NCBI RefSeq assembly: GCF_000807775.2 | Contig: NZ_CP047385.1 | Span: forward strand, 5,528,066-5,592,065 | Reading direction: 5' to 3' | Length of the DNA: 64,000 bases | From: Pandoraea fibrosis | GTDB taxonomy: Bacteria; Pseudomonadota; Gammaproteobacteria; Burkholderiales; Burkholderiaceae | Shown: in pieces, positions 35,501 through 43,809 of the stretch | How positions within the stretch are numbered: position 1 is the first letter of the stretch | Layout of the letters: each line of letters starts with the position of its first letter | Made by a program: the position numbers and the translations under genes | The notes under the pieces: generated by a model | Database searches by the model: none | What the model was told of the DNA's origin: nothing | The model's input: only the letters and a program-made list of their open reading frames with translations

Positions 35501-38500
35501 CTGAGATTGCCCTTGTCGTCTTTGGCCTGAGCCACGAGCGTGATCTCGCCCGGCTGTGAAAGCGAGACGTCGCACGAGAGCAGACCATGCTCGTCCGTCT
35601 TGCCGCTGCACACGTTTCCGAGATCCTTCACCTCGGTACGATTGTCGTAGGCGTAGAAGCCCCCCACCATGCGCTTGCGGCTACTGGTGGTAATGCGCGC
35701 CTCGGCACGCACATCCATGGCGACGCCGGCCTTCGGCTTTCCCTGCAAATCGAGCGCAAGCGCCTTCACGGGCAGCTTGTTCGTGACCGATACCCAGCTC
35801 TCGCTGCGAACGCCCGTTATCAAATTCGCAGGCCAAAGGGTGGCGTTACCGCGTAGCGTCTGAATCTCGCCATTCGGGTCTGCGAAGCTCGCTTCAAGCA
35901 CCAGGTCGCTCGGTCGCTCGACCTTCGGCAAATCCTTGAGCGTCAGACTGCCCGCCCCGTTCCGATCCAGTACCAGTCGTTGCTTGTCGGCCACCAGTTT
36001 CTGGTCGCTCGACCCCGAACTCTCGTCATTGCCCTGATCGTCGTCATCGGCCCCCGCCTGTGCCGACGGCGGACGATAGGGGGTAAAGCTGAAGTCGTCG
36101 TATCCGTCGAACGTCATATCGCGCACACGCAACAGCGCAGAGACGCGTACTGGCAAATTCCCGGCAGGGCCCCCTGCCACATAGTTCACCTGCACGTTGA
36201 CCGGCGCTTCCGTCTTGTTGATAAGCGGCGCCTTCACCGCATCGCGCACGCCGATCGATCCGGCCAACACCGGCAGGCGGAATGCCTCCACACGGAAGTG
36301 CCCGGCGTCCAGAGACGACGGATAGGTCTTCGGCCTCGAATCGGTATCGGTGTAGTCGAGCGTTACCGCATACTCGCCGAGCTTCGCGCCCGGCGGAATC
36401 TGGAAGCTGTTCTCGGCCAACCGTCCGTTGCGCCACTTGATCGGCTGTGTGTAGGTTTGCCCAGAGCCCTGATGCGTGATCGTCAGTTGAGACGGCAGGC
36501 TCGCCGGCAGTGCCAGCCCTTGCATCGTCTCCTGACGAATGAAGTGCTTCATCGACACCGTTTCTCCCACGCGGAACAGCATGCGATCAAAGACTGTCTG
36601 TGCACGCACGGTCGGGCTGCTACCCCCATCGGTCGGTACATGGAAGCGCCACGGCTCGATGCCGCGATCCCAGTCGGACGACACGAACGCCATGTCGGGA
36701 TCACTCCCTTGGGTGCGGGCGACAACGAAATAGCCCGAGCGCATGGTCTTCTCGCAATACCGGTATCGCTCGAGCGCCTTGTCGATCTTCGCCACGCCCG
36801 TCTTGTCCGTCACCGCGCTGGCAACCTCGGTACCGTCGCAATCGAGCACCCGCACCTTCGCATTGGCGACCGGCTGGCCTTTGTCGAGCGTCGTCACCCA
36901 TGCCACGGCATTCTCACGGCCCATCTTGAAATGCACGCCGAGATTCGTGACCAGCACCGTGGTACGCACGTACATTGGCAGCGACTTGCCGAGCAGCGCC
37001 GCCCCGAGCGACGGCGAAGCCAGTTCCACGACATAGAAGCCCGGCTTCTGGAATGGAATACCGACCACCTCGAAGGGACGCGGGTCCTTCTCCTTGGGCA
37101 CAGGCAAAGTCAACGCCTGAACGCCCTGCAATCCCGACAGCAACGACAGGCTGCGCGTGTCGTAACGCGTAACCTTGTCCTCGACGATGACCGCCGCATT
37201 CGGCCCGAAGGTGTCTTTCGCCGCCGGCGCACTCAGAATCGACGGCATCTCCTGCGCAATCTGCTTGCGCGTCATCGTCGTTTCATCGAAGCGACGCACG
37301 CGCGACATCCAGTTCATGACCTCGGCATCGTCATCCACACGCAACTGCAACGTGCGGCCGCTCTCGCCCGCCTTGGCCGCCTCGCCAGCGACACCCAATC
37401 CATTGATCTGCAATGCGGGCTCGACCTTGCGCAACGTGACCGGCAACATGGGCGGCATGCCGGGCTCGGCAAAACGCTCCACGATCCCGAACGGTGCGGC
37501 CGCAAACTTGGCCAGCGGCGGCATGGTCGCGGTCTTCGTCTTCAAAGGGAATTCGCTGGCGTTGTCGAGCGCACGGCCGCTGTCGTCCGCGAATCCCTTC
37601 GGCAGGGCAATCGTCAACTCGGCTTTTTCGGGAAACGGCGCGTCGAAGGTGACCTCGCTCACGCTTGAGGTGCGGTCCGAATCGCTGAACTTGGGCGAGC
37701 GCTCCGCCCCGGCGCCCTGCACACGAATCTTGGCCGCCATGTCTCGGGCGACCGGCGAGTTGAACGTCAGACGCAGCGGACGCAGCGGCGTGCACGGCGC
37801 GTTGGCGTTTTCACGCTCGCAACTGAAGCTTGCGGTAAACAGCTCGCGCACGTCGTACTCGAAGCGTCGCGCCTGCTTGGTCGGCACGCCCGACGGCGTG
37901 CTGATGCCCGCGCCCCACACCAGGTGCATCTTCGTCCCCGCAGCCAGTGTGCGGTTGCATTGCAGCATGACCACACGGGCGGCCTGCTTGTCGAGATTGA
38001 ATCGCTTGATGAGCGCGGTGCGCGTATCGCCTTCGATCCATTTCACGCCGATACGCTCGCCCACCCCTTCCGTTTCGCACCAAGCATTCTGACGCACGCT
38101 GGCGGGGGTGGCCGCGCCGTTCAGCGTGAGGATGAAGATCTGGTTTTCGTCGATGGCACCATACGACGGACGGATAGACGTGACGGCCGGGCCGCCCGTG
38201 TTGAACGCATAGCGAGTGGTGCCCGACAGCGCCGTGCCGGAGACGGCAGACAAACCGCTGCGCATCTCGACCGAACACTTCGCGCCCGGTGGCAGCGATT
38301 GCTTGAAGTCATAGACCCAGATCTTCGGTTCGAGCCAGTGACCATCGCCGGTGAGCGCGGTATCGGAGCACCTCACGGTGGCCGGTGCCTGCGCGCGCGG
38401 ATCGCCCGCCGGGACGATGGCTTCGTCGAATTTGACGACCACCTGATCTACGCTGGCGACCTCCCCCTGCGGACTCACGCTCACAACACGCGCCGCTTGA

Positions 38501-38586
38501 GCAGGCGATGTCACGAGCATTCCAAGACACAGCGCCGCCCACGCCATCGGCGCGGTCAGCCAGACGTGTTGTGTTCGGCTATGCAT
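32560..38586 (-). CDS. Bacterial alpha-2-macroglobulin family protein (YfhM/MG2-domain protease trap)
   Basis: 2008 residues. Sec signal peptide MAWAALCLGMLVTSPAQA with no proper lipobox, unlike the lipoprotein of E. coli. It has repeated macroglobulin beta domains and an MG2-like region around 550-650. The alpha-2-macroglobulin domain around 1230-1330 contains LLWQPRVVLDDKGEASVDVPLNDSLSSF. The reactive thioester motif CLEQ (Cys at 1526) is intact, followed by the helical thioester domain and a C-terminal receptor-like domain. It should trap attacking proteases covalently in the periplasm. Co-transcribed with yhhN and pbpC, supporting a wall-defence and repair role. Start ATG 38586 has GGAGGAG about 8 bases upstream. 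Confidence 0.93.
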   Translation of the reverse strand: MHSRTQHVWLTAPMAWAALCLGMLVTSPAQAARVVSVSPQGEVASVDQVVVKFDEAIVPAGDPRAQAPATVRCSDTALTGDGHWLEPKIWVYDFKQSLPPGAKCSVEMRSGLSAVSGTALSGTTRYAFNTGGPAVTSIRPSYGAIDENQIFILTLNGAATPASVRQNAWCETEGVGERIGVKWIEGDTRTALIKRFNLDKQAARVVMLQCNRTLAAGTKMHLVWGAGISTPSGVPTKQARRFEYDVRELFTASFSCERENANAPCTPLRPLRLTFNSPVARDMAAKIRVQGAGAERSPKFSDSDRTSSVSEVTFDAPFPEKAELTIALPKGFADDSGRALDNASEFPLKTKTATMPPLAKFAAAPFGIVERFAEPGMPPMLPVTLRKVEPALQINGLGVAGEAAKAGESGRTLQLRVDDDAEVMNWMSRVRRFDETTMTRKQIAQEMPSILSAPAAKDTFGPNAAVIVEDKVTRYDTRSLSLLSGLQGVQALTLPVPKEKDPRPFEVVGIPFQKPGFYVVELASPSLGAALLGKSLPMYVRTTVLVTNLGVHFKMGRENAVAWVTTLDKGQPVANAKVRVLDCDGTEVASAVTDKTGVAKIDKALERYRYCEKTMRSGYFVVARTQGSDPDMAFVSSDWDRGIEPWRFHVPTDGGSSPTVRAQTVFDRMLFRVGETVSMKHFIRQETMQGLALPASLPSQLTITHQGSGQTYTQPIKWRNGRLAENSFQIPPGAKLGEYAVTLDYTDTDSRPKTYPSSLDAGHFRVEAFRLPVLAGSIGVRDAVKAPLINKTEAPVNVQVNYVAGGPAGNLPVRVSALLRVRDMTFDGYDDFSFTPYRPPSAQAGADDDDQGNDESSGSSDQKLVADKQRLVLDRNGAGSLTLKDLPKVERPSDLVLEASFADPNGEIQTLRGNATLWPANLITGVRSESWVSVTNKLPVKALALDLQGKPKAGVAMDVRAEARITTSSRKRMVGGFYAYDNRTEVKDLGNVCSGKTDEHGLLSCDVSLSQPGEITLVAQAKDDKGNLSTSTTSVWVTGRGEVWFGGDNTDRMDVLPERRAYEPGETAKLQVRMPFRSATALVAIEREGVMETRTMEISGKDPNISLKVDSSWGPNVYVSVLAVRGRIHEVPWYSFFQWGWKQPMEWFRAFWYEGREYQAPTGLVDLGKPAYRFGLTELRVGTAGQRLGVEVKPDAPTYPVRGHAKVRIKVTQPDGKPVAAGSEVAVAAVDEALLELAPNTSWALLDAMWQRRSYSVTTATAQMEIIGRRHYGRKAVPAGGGGGKSPTRELFDTLLLWQPRVVLDDKGEASVDVPLNDSLSSFRIVAVADDGRPGAQALGWFGTGTATIRTTQDLQLISGLPPLVREGDNYRAQFTVRNTTQHAMQVQLTARVTQLTLAPQRVDVPAGESREVAWEVTAPAGLADTRAQRLLWEVSAQAPAAGGAPAASDAIKVGQDIQPSLPASVQQSVLTQVEGSLTLPMAPPAGAVADSTGKLRGGVRISMQPRLSQGLPGVKRWFELYPYACLEQQASKALGLRDVAQWKRVTGMLPSYLDEDGLASYFPPQEGFANQGSDTLTAYLLAVSNEAKALDPAYVLPDDALARMEDGLTAFVEGRLTRRFWAPRDDLTLRKLTAIEALSRYGRANARMLSALTIAPNDWPTSAVIDWYAILQRLPDAPQRAERLAQAEQILRARLSYQGTRVGFSTQGSDGLWWLMVGPETNAARLALLMNANPAWKDEMPRLVIGLLGLQSRGAWSTTTANVWGGLAVDRFSARFERDTPTGQTAIQWQRDNQTNGGVQTVDWDKLKAGTVPPAVSLPWLSHAAAGTDSARDVLRLEQTGAGKPWATIQSLAAVPLKAPFAAGYRVTRSVQVQDAAERSGDSFVRGAVLRVRLDIDAQADMRWVVVSDPLPGGATVLGGGLGRDSVIATQGEKSEGAMPAFEERAQDAYRAYYDYLPKGQHRIEYTVRLNNVGKFATPPTRVEAMYEPAMYGETPNAPVQVVPAKP

Positions 38587-38793
38587 GCCGGACTCCTCCC
38601 GAATTCTGGTGAGGCGATTCTAACCCGCGATCTTTGGCAATTCGAACCGTTTCTCTTCAGACCGGCATCCGTTGTGTGGTTCGGCACGATATTTCGGATT
38701 GACGATGCGGGCGTGTCGGAATCGTCTGCGTTGGGTTTGCGAAGCCGCCTATGTCACACTGGCATCTTCCTGCGTTCGCACCGTACATGCCTC

Positions 38794-39309
38794 ATGTCCA
38801 TCGCCTTTCTCCATCCGAAAAAGAACGCGCTGGTCTATCTGATCAAGATTCTCAGCGGTTCGCTGATCGTCTGGTTCGGCCTGCGTGCCGCGGGCTTCCC
38901 CGAGCCGTACTGGGCGATGATCTCGCTGATCATCGTGACGGAACCCGACCCGTTGCAGGCGCGCAGCAATTTCCGGGCGCGCTCGATCAACACGATCACC
39001 GGCGCCATCGTGGCCTGTATCGTCTTGCTGCTCATAGGACCGGGATTGCTTGCGATGCTCGTGGGCATCACCATCGCCACACTGGCCGCCATGCTGGTGC
39101 AGAACTACCCGGCCAACTGGCGTCTGGGGCCGGCAACGGTGGTGATTCTGATGTCGGCGGCGCTAAGCGGACAGGGGCAAGGGCTGCACGAAGAACTGAG
39201 CCTCGCCATGCTGCGCGTGATTGAAGTGCTGGTCGGCTCCACCGTCGCGCTGATCCAGTCGTTGATCTACGGACGTTTCGTGAAGCCCTGGCTGATGCCC
39301 GCCGACTGA
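38794..39309 (+). CDS. FUSC/aromatic acid exporter-like membrane protein
   Basis: 171 residues with about four hydrophobic segments: NALVYLIKILSGSLIVWFGL, YWAMISLIIVTEPDPLQAR, INTITGAIVACIVLLLIG and MLVGITIATLAAMLV. The pattern and the TEPD...ARSNFRARSINTITGAI stretch match the FUSC membrane-domain family, but this protein is a single small domain without the usual cytoplasmic half. It may form oligomers. Start MSIAFLHPKKN is chosen because the membrane domain begins directly; the ribosome binding site is poor and the open frame runs 290 codons upstream antisense to the macroglobulin gene. Not part of a clear operon. Confidence 0.75.
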   Translation: MSIAFLHPKKNALVYLIKILSGSLIVWFGLRAAGFPEPYWAMISLIIVTEPDPLQARSNFRARSINTITGAIVACIVLLLIGPGLLAMLVGITIATLAAMLVQNYPANWRLGPATVVILMSAALSGQGQGLHEELSLAMLRVIEVLVGSTVALIQSLIYGRFVKPWLMPAD

Positions 39310-39467
39310 CTCGAACGGATCGGAACGGGCTAATGCCCCCTTGGCCCACCGTGCATTGCATCGGTCAGGCGTATGGGCGGTGGCCGACAAGCCGGGTCGG
39401 TCCGGAATGCCAGGCAAAATAAGCGAAATAGCGAGGTGGCGCAGCAAAGCGGCGCGCCGCCGCCGCC

Positions 39468-39959
39468 TCAACGTTGCGTTTGCTTAGGTACCACGTAGTG
39501 CAGCGGCAGGGCATTGCTGCGCTTGAACGCGCTCAACACAATGTTCGAGCGCACATTCTCCACGCCGGGCACCTGCATCAGCCGTTTCATCACGAACGTC
39601 GACAAGGCGTTCAGATCCGGCACCACGATGCGCAACAGGTAATCGGCCTCGCCAACCACCGCGTGACATTCGAGCACTTCAGGCAGCAGATCGATCTGCT
39701 CCTGAAATTTCTCGATGGCCTGATCGCCGTGATGTTTCAGACGCAGCGAGGTGAATGCCGTCACCGCCAGGCCCAATGCCTCGGGCTTCAGAACCACGCG
39801 ATACCCCTCGATGATCCCGTCCGACTCAAGTCTTTGCAGGCGGCGACCGATCTGCGACGGTGAGAGCGCCACGCGCTCCGCCAACTGGTGATGCGTTTCC
39901 CGACCGTTCCTCTGCAACTCGTGCAGCAGAGCCAAATCGAACTGATCCAGATCAACCAT
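39468..39959 (-). CDS. Lrp/AsnC-family transcriptional regulator (probable phenylalanine-responsive)
   Basis: 163 residues. Winged helix-turn-helix HQLAERVALSPSQIGRRLQRL and RAM domain with VLECHAVVGEADYLLRIVVPD. Start MVDLDQFDLALL at 39959 has CGGAGAA upstream; the six-codon longer form is less likely. Divergent from phhA, whose product consumes phenylalanine, so this protein probably senses phenylalanine or tyrosine and regulates phhAB and itself. Candidate operator arms lie between the genes. Confidence 0.9.
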   Translation of the reverse strand: MVDLDQFDLALLHELQRNGRETHHQLAERVALSPSQIGRRLQRLESDGIIEGYRVVLKPEALGLAVTAFTSLRLKHHGDQAIEKFQEQIDLLPEVLECHAVVGEADYLLRIVVPDLNALSTFVMKRLMQVPGVENVRSNIVLSAFKRSNALPLHYVVPKQTQR

Positions 39960-39977
39960 GACGATTCTCCGCAACAA

Positions 39978-40045
39978 AGTATATTTTTATGCGAAATTCA
40001 CGCAAACGTCTTTCACCACAGGCGCATTATGCGCCCATTTCGCAT
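39978..40045. promoter_or_regulatory. Regulatory region between the lrp-type gene and phhA
   Basis: A perfect nine-base inverted repeat, ATGCGAAAT (39989-39997) and ATTTCGCAT (40037-40045), with centres 48 bp apart. On the minus strand, -10 TATACT (39978-39983) with a 17-base spacer fits a promoter for the regulator, and the first arm lies inside that spacer. The second arm lies just upstream of a possible phhA -10 (TACACT, 40057-40062). The layout suits an Lrp octamer looping DNA and controlling both genes. Confidence 0.55.
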
Positions 40046-40100
40046 GCGATGCGCACTACACTTTTCATCATTACCACTGCTTGAATGAGTCGTTCGTATC

Positions 40101-40946
40101 ATGTCCACTACCGCCATGCTCAAGGAGCAATTCGACGCCGGTCTCACGACCCGGCCCGACTTCACCATCGATCAGCCCGTAGCGCAATACGGCGCGATCG
40201 ATCATGCGGTGTGGCAACAACTCTACGCGCGACAAACGGCCATGCTTCCGGGCCGCGTGTGCGATGCCTTCATGGACGGCATTCGCGCTCTCGACATGGA
40301 CGCGCATCGCGTGCCCGAGTTCGCCCGTCTGAATGAAAAACTGATGGCGGCAACCGGCTGGCAAGTGGTGGCAGTGCCCGGTCTCGTGCCGGACGAGGTC
40401 TTCTTCGACCATCTCGCCAATCGCCGCTTCCCGGCCACCTGGTGGATGCGCCGTCCCGATCAACTCGACTACCTGCAAGAACCCGATTGCTTCCACGATG
40501 TCTTCGGTCACGTGCCGTTGCTCGTCAATCCGGTGTTCGCCGACTTCATGCAAGCCTACGGCAAGGCCGGCAAGGTCGCTCAGTCGCTGGGGGCATTGCC
40601 GCTACTCGCACGTCTGTACTGGTACACGGTCGAATTCGGTCTGATGCGTGACGGCGACGGCCTGCGCATCTACGGCGCCGGCATCGTCTCAAGCCGCGGC
40701 GAGACCGAGTTCTCGCTGACGTCGCGCGAGCCGAATCGCATCGGCTTTTCGCTCGAACGCGTCCTTCGCACGCAATACCGCATCGACACTTTTCAGCAGA
40801 CCTACTTCGTGATCGACGACTTCGCCCAATTGTTCGACGCCATGCGCGCCGACCTGCCCACGCTGTTCAAGACGTTCGCCGAGCAGCAGGCATTCGAGGC
40901 CAATGCCCGTCGTCCCGAAGACACGCAAATTCTGTTGACGGCATGA
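40101..40946 (+). CDS. phhA: Phenylalanine 4-monooxygenase
   Basis: 281 residues, monomeric bacterial type. It hydroxylates phenylalanine to tyrosine using tetrahydropterin and O2 at a non-heme iron. The iron ligands are visible: H132 and H137 in DCFHDVFGHVPLL and E178 in YTVEFGL. The pterin-binding region precedes them. Start ATG 40101 fits the family N-terminus. The pterin dehydratase phhB follows 290 bp downstream on the same strand, completing cofactor recycling. Controlled most likely by the divergent Lrp regulator. Confidence 0.96.
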   Translation: MSTTAMLKEQFDAGLTTRPDFTIDQPVAQYGAIDHAVWQQLYARQTAMLPGRVCDAFMDGIRALDMDAHRVPEFARLNEKLMAATGWQVVAVPGLVPDEVFFDHLANRRFPATWWMRRPDQLDYLQEPDCFHDVFGHVPLLVNPVFADFMQAYGKAGKVAQSLGALPLLARLYWYTVEFGLMRDGDGLRIYGAGIVSSRGETEFSLTSREPNRIGFSLERVLRTQYRIDTFQQTYFVIDDFAQLFDAMRADLPTLFKTFAEQQAFEANARRPEDTQILLTA

Positions 40947-41236
40947 TGGCATGGCCCGGTTCGCGCCGGGCTATGCCGTCCCTTTCGCCCGTCCCCCATC
41001 TGATTTCGCGCAATTCGTCGTTTGCGCATCGCGCTTTCAGATAGGGCTCACGCACACACGACGCCCGCCTGTGGAACAATAGCCCGAATGAACCGGCAAC
41101 CCTGCCGATTCATGGGCACTGTGCCCGGCTCAGCCGATCATCCTCCTGACGCCGCGCACAGTCATCGCTGACGCCAGTCCGGCGCCAGCGGACTCGAATC
41201 TGCCCGATTTGCACTGAACGCTTTGAAAGGAATGCC

Positions 41237-41542
41237 ATGACAACACGACTCTCATCCGAGGCACGCGCCAGCCTGACCGAAGTGCTGCCCGAGTGGCACC
41301 AGGTGGTCGGACGCGACGCCATCCAACGCAGCTTCACGTTTCACGACTTCAACGAGGCCTTTGGCTTCATGGCACAGGTCGCGCTCAAGGCCGAGAAGAT
41401 GAACCATCATCCGGAGTGGTTCAACGTCTACAACCGTGTGGACATCACCCTCTCGACGCACGACGCCGACGGATTGACGCAACGCGACGTCGACCTGGCA
41501 CTGGCCATCGATCAGTTCGCGGGCGATCGCGCCTCAAGCTGA
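41237..41542 (+). CDS. phhB: 4a-hydroxytetrahydrobiopterin dehydratase (pterin-4a-carbinolamine dehydratase)
   Basis: 101 residues, normal length. Active-site motif with the catalytic histidines in [24 protein letters not shown]. It dehydrates the 4a-carbinolamine formed by PhhA so that the pterin can be reduced again. AAAGGAATGCC precedes the ATG. It is 290 bp after phhA; no terminator was recognised between them, so co-transcription is possible. No gene was seen in the 167 bp that follow. Confidence 0.94.
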   Translation: MTTRLSSEARASLTEVLPEWHQVVGRDAIQRSFTFHDFNEAFGFMAQVALKAEKMNHHPEWFNVYNRVDITLSTHDADGLTQRDVDLALAIDQFAGDRASS

Positions 41543-41709
41543 CCCCCGCCTGACGTCTTGCTGCCCCCAAGTCACCGAATTCGGGGCATATCCCTCAGCA
41601 TCGGACGGCATCGCGGCCAGCCATCACGCGACGGCCCGATCCGCACCGATGCCGACATTCCGCGCCCGGTCATCCCTGTTCCCTATGCCGCCGATCCTGC
41701 CCGACGCGC

Positions 41710-42162
41710 TTAGCGCTTCGGCGCGAGCAGCGTGCCGCGGCACGCCTTGCTACCACAGTGGCAGGCGTATTCGCGTTTGAGTTTCTTTGTGTAACGAGCG
41801 TCGATCACCAGACCGTAATCGTAGAACAGCTCTTCGCCCGGCTCGATCTCGCGCGTGGCGTAGATATAGACACGCTCGCCTTCCTCGCGCGCTTCGCAGT
41901 TCGGCGAGCAGGCATGATTGATCCAGCGGGCATTGTTGCCGTCGACCTTGCCGTCGATGCAACGACCGTCTTCCAGACTGAAATAGAAGGTGTGTGTCGG
42001 GTGCGCCGGATCATGAGGATGGCGGCGCAGGGCCTCGCGCCACGAAATGATCTCGCCCTTGTATTCGATCACGCGATCCCCTTTCTTGAGACGCTTGACC
42101 GCATACACTCCCTTACCGTGGACGCCGGACTTCCTGACTTCGATTCTGCGCTTGGCTGCCAT
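41710..42162 (-). CDS. SET-domain protein (putative protein lysine methyltransferase)
   Basis: 150 residues, almost only a SET domain. Seen in order: IEVRKSGVHGKGVYA (SET-I start), NHACSPNCEA with the SAM-binding NHxC (82-91), ELFYDYG (111-117, catalytic Tyr) and a post-SET Cys cluster CHCGSKACRGTLL (134-146) that with Cys89 would bind zinc. Such proteins methylate lysines; bacterial targets are mostly unknown, with ribosomal and nucleoid-associated proteins as possibilities. It may have been acquired from a eukaryote-associated lineage long ago, though codon use looks native. Alone in its operon, convergent to phhB. Confidence 0.88.
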   Translation of the reverse strand: MAAKRRIEVRKSGVHGKGVYAVKRLKKGDRVIEYKGEIISWREALRRHPHDPAHPTHTFYFSLEDGRCIDGKVDGNNARWINHACSPNCEAREEGERVYIYATREIEPGEELFYDYGLVIDARYTKKLKREYACHCGSKACRGTLLAPKR

Positions 42163-42243
42163 CTCTATGCGACGAGGTTTCGTGGATACAAAAAAGCGCA
42201 GTGTACAGGCACGCGACGTTCATGTGCATGACAACGCGCGACG

Positions 42244-42275
42244 AAAAAAAACGTCACCCGGTACCGGATGACGTT
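42244..42275 (-). terminator. Intrinsic terminator of the MarR gene
   Basis: On the minus strand, GAACGTCATCCGG, a short TA turn and CCGGGTGACGTT pair with one mismatch, followed by eight T. It lies 50 bases after the MarR stop at 42325. Confidence 0.88.
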
Positions 42276-42324
42276 CTCCCCCCTCGTTCGCGCCGATTGT
42301 GCGTGACGAATGCCGGTCGGTTGC

Positions 42325-42966
42325 TCAGACTTTGCTGTACAGCTTCCAGACCTTGCGTTGTGTAGCGATGTCGGCTTCCTCGTGCGCGTTGCAGTCGAGC
42401 GGAAGACGCGAATCGTCATACGTCGCGTTGAAGTGATTGCAGTGATATTGACCTTTGCCGCGCGCCGACACCTCGAAGTGGCTGCACGTCAGGCACATGC
42501 GCTGCGGCGGCATGTCGCCCCGCTCCTGCATCGTGAAGATCAGTTTGACGAGTGTGCGATAGAGCGAAGCACATTCCTTCTCACCGAGCGAGTCCGACGC
42601 CGAGGTCAGGAAATTCGGCCATTGCGACGCCTTCTTGGCGGCCGTCTTGCCGCGTGCCGTCAAACGCAGCGCCAGGGCGCGACCGTCGTTGGCATCGCGC
42701 CGTTTCTCGACAAGCCCTTTACTTTCCAATGTGCTCACGGCCTCGCTGACCGTGGCCGATGTGAGTGCGGCATCCTCCGCAATCTCGCCCAATCGCATCG
42801 GCACGCCGCGCATGAGCAGGAGCGTCAGAATCTCGCCCTGCGTCGGCGTCAATCCAGCCATTGCCGCGCCCTCCCAGGCGTGGCTCCGTAACGCGGTTCC
42901 CATGCGCAACAAACCTGCTGTTACGCGCTTGGACAGCGCTTCATCTAGTGGGGTCGGAGTAGCCAT
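42325..42966 (-). CDS. MarR-family regulator with a C-terminal Cys/His cluster
   Basis: 213 residues. The winged-helix domain covers about 1-145 (GLTPTQGEILTLLLMRG, LTSATVSEAVSTLESKGLV). It continues into an extra C-terminal segment, not part of standard MarR proteins: C158-x2-C161-x-H163, H175-C176-x-H178 and C192-x2-H195. The spacing suggests a metal (zinc) or iron-sulfur site, so the protein could sense a metal or oxidants. It has its own strong promoter (TTGACA...TATAGT) and terminator, and almost no ribosome binding site. It faces a long gene-free region containing DnaA boxes. Target genes unknown. Confidence 0.85.
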   Translation of the reverse strand: MATPTPLDEALSKRVTAGLLRMGTALRSHAWEGAAMAGLTPTQGEILTLLLMRGVPMRLGEIAEDAALTSATVSEAVSTLESKGLVEKRRDANDGRALALRLTARGKTAAKKASQWPNFLTSASDSLGEKECASLYRTLVKLIFTMQERGDMPPQRMCLTCSHFEVSARGKGQYHCNHFNATYDDSRLPLDCNAHEEADIATQRKVWKLYSKV

Positions 42967-42989
42967 GATTTTCGTTAGGATTTCTAAAA

Positions 42990-43017
42990 ACTATACGTCA
43001 GTAAAACAGCTTGTCAA
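42990..43017 (-). promoter_or_regulatory. Strong promoter of the MarR gene
   Basis: Minus strand: -35 TTGACA (43012-43017), a 16-base spacer and -10 TATAGT (42990-42995). Transcription would begin near 42983, leaving a leader of under 20 bases without a clear Shine-Dalgarno, so translation may be nearly leaderless. Confidence 0.75.
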
Positions 43018-43288
43018 ATAAACTCACGGGCGGTGCATCACACGTCTGCATATTGCTTTCCCTTCATTTCGGCGCCCCGCCCGGGGGAAACCCTAAGCCA
43101 CTTCCGTGTTGATACGCGACGGCGAGTCGCTGTTGAACCCGCCGTCCCACCTTGATTCCATTGTGTGTTCTGAGTTGAATTTTGGCGTATCAGTTCTTGT
43201 ACTGATCTCCCAAATCCTACTCACGATGTTTACAAAATATTGGTGTCCTGCGCACTCGTGGTGCGAAGCGTTATCTCTCGAAAAATAT

Positions 43289-43305
43289 TTCGCATCCCAT
43301 GCGAA
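43289..43305. repeat. 17-base palindrome in the gene-free region
   Basis: TTCGCAT-CCC-ATGCGAA, a seven-base perfect inverted repeat with a three-base centre. The same heptamer arms occur in the phhA-lrp operator region. Possibly a protein-binding site; nothing else in 43020-43800 was recognised as a gene. Confidence 0.4.
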
Positions 43306-43809
43306 TTACACCGGGCGCTGAACAGGTGTAACGCTCAGCCGCCTCTCGAACCGCGTCGCACCCCACATCATTTCGCTCGACGCCCGCAAAGCCCCGCAGG
43401 CGCTCGCTCGCAGACCGTCACACCGCGTTGCATCCATCTCGGGCTCGCTTTCCGCCTTCCGGAAATTCCCTCGATCTTCGAGATATTCCTTCGCGTTGCA
43501 CGCTCACCCTACCCGCGCCATCGCCTTTCCGCGTTTCGGATAGAACGCAAATGATTTGAAACACAACCGCCAGTCGTCATCGGCCGGTGGCAGAGTTGCG
43601 CAAAAAAGTTGGGGGAAAACGCTTCGGCACGTCCGCAGGTGACACCTTCGGGACACGCGAATTGAAGAATTTGACGGTATCGGCGATTTCGCTCGTTACG
43701 GCCAACAAAACCGGCATCAGTCACTTCTTGCACCACATGCGGTAAGTCACACATCAGGGTGGGCGAGATTGTAGCCGCGAACCCATCGCCCCACGCAAGA
43801 ACATCAAAA

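Noticed and set aside
35980..37668. 562-codon plus-strand frame inside the macroglobulin gene
   Set aside because: Antisense shadow of a clear macroglobulin coding sequence.
37924..38793. N-terminal extension of the FUSC-like protein
   Set aside because: The 290 extra codons are antisense to the macroglobulin gene; the membrane domain begins at ATG 38794.
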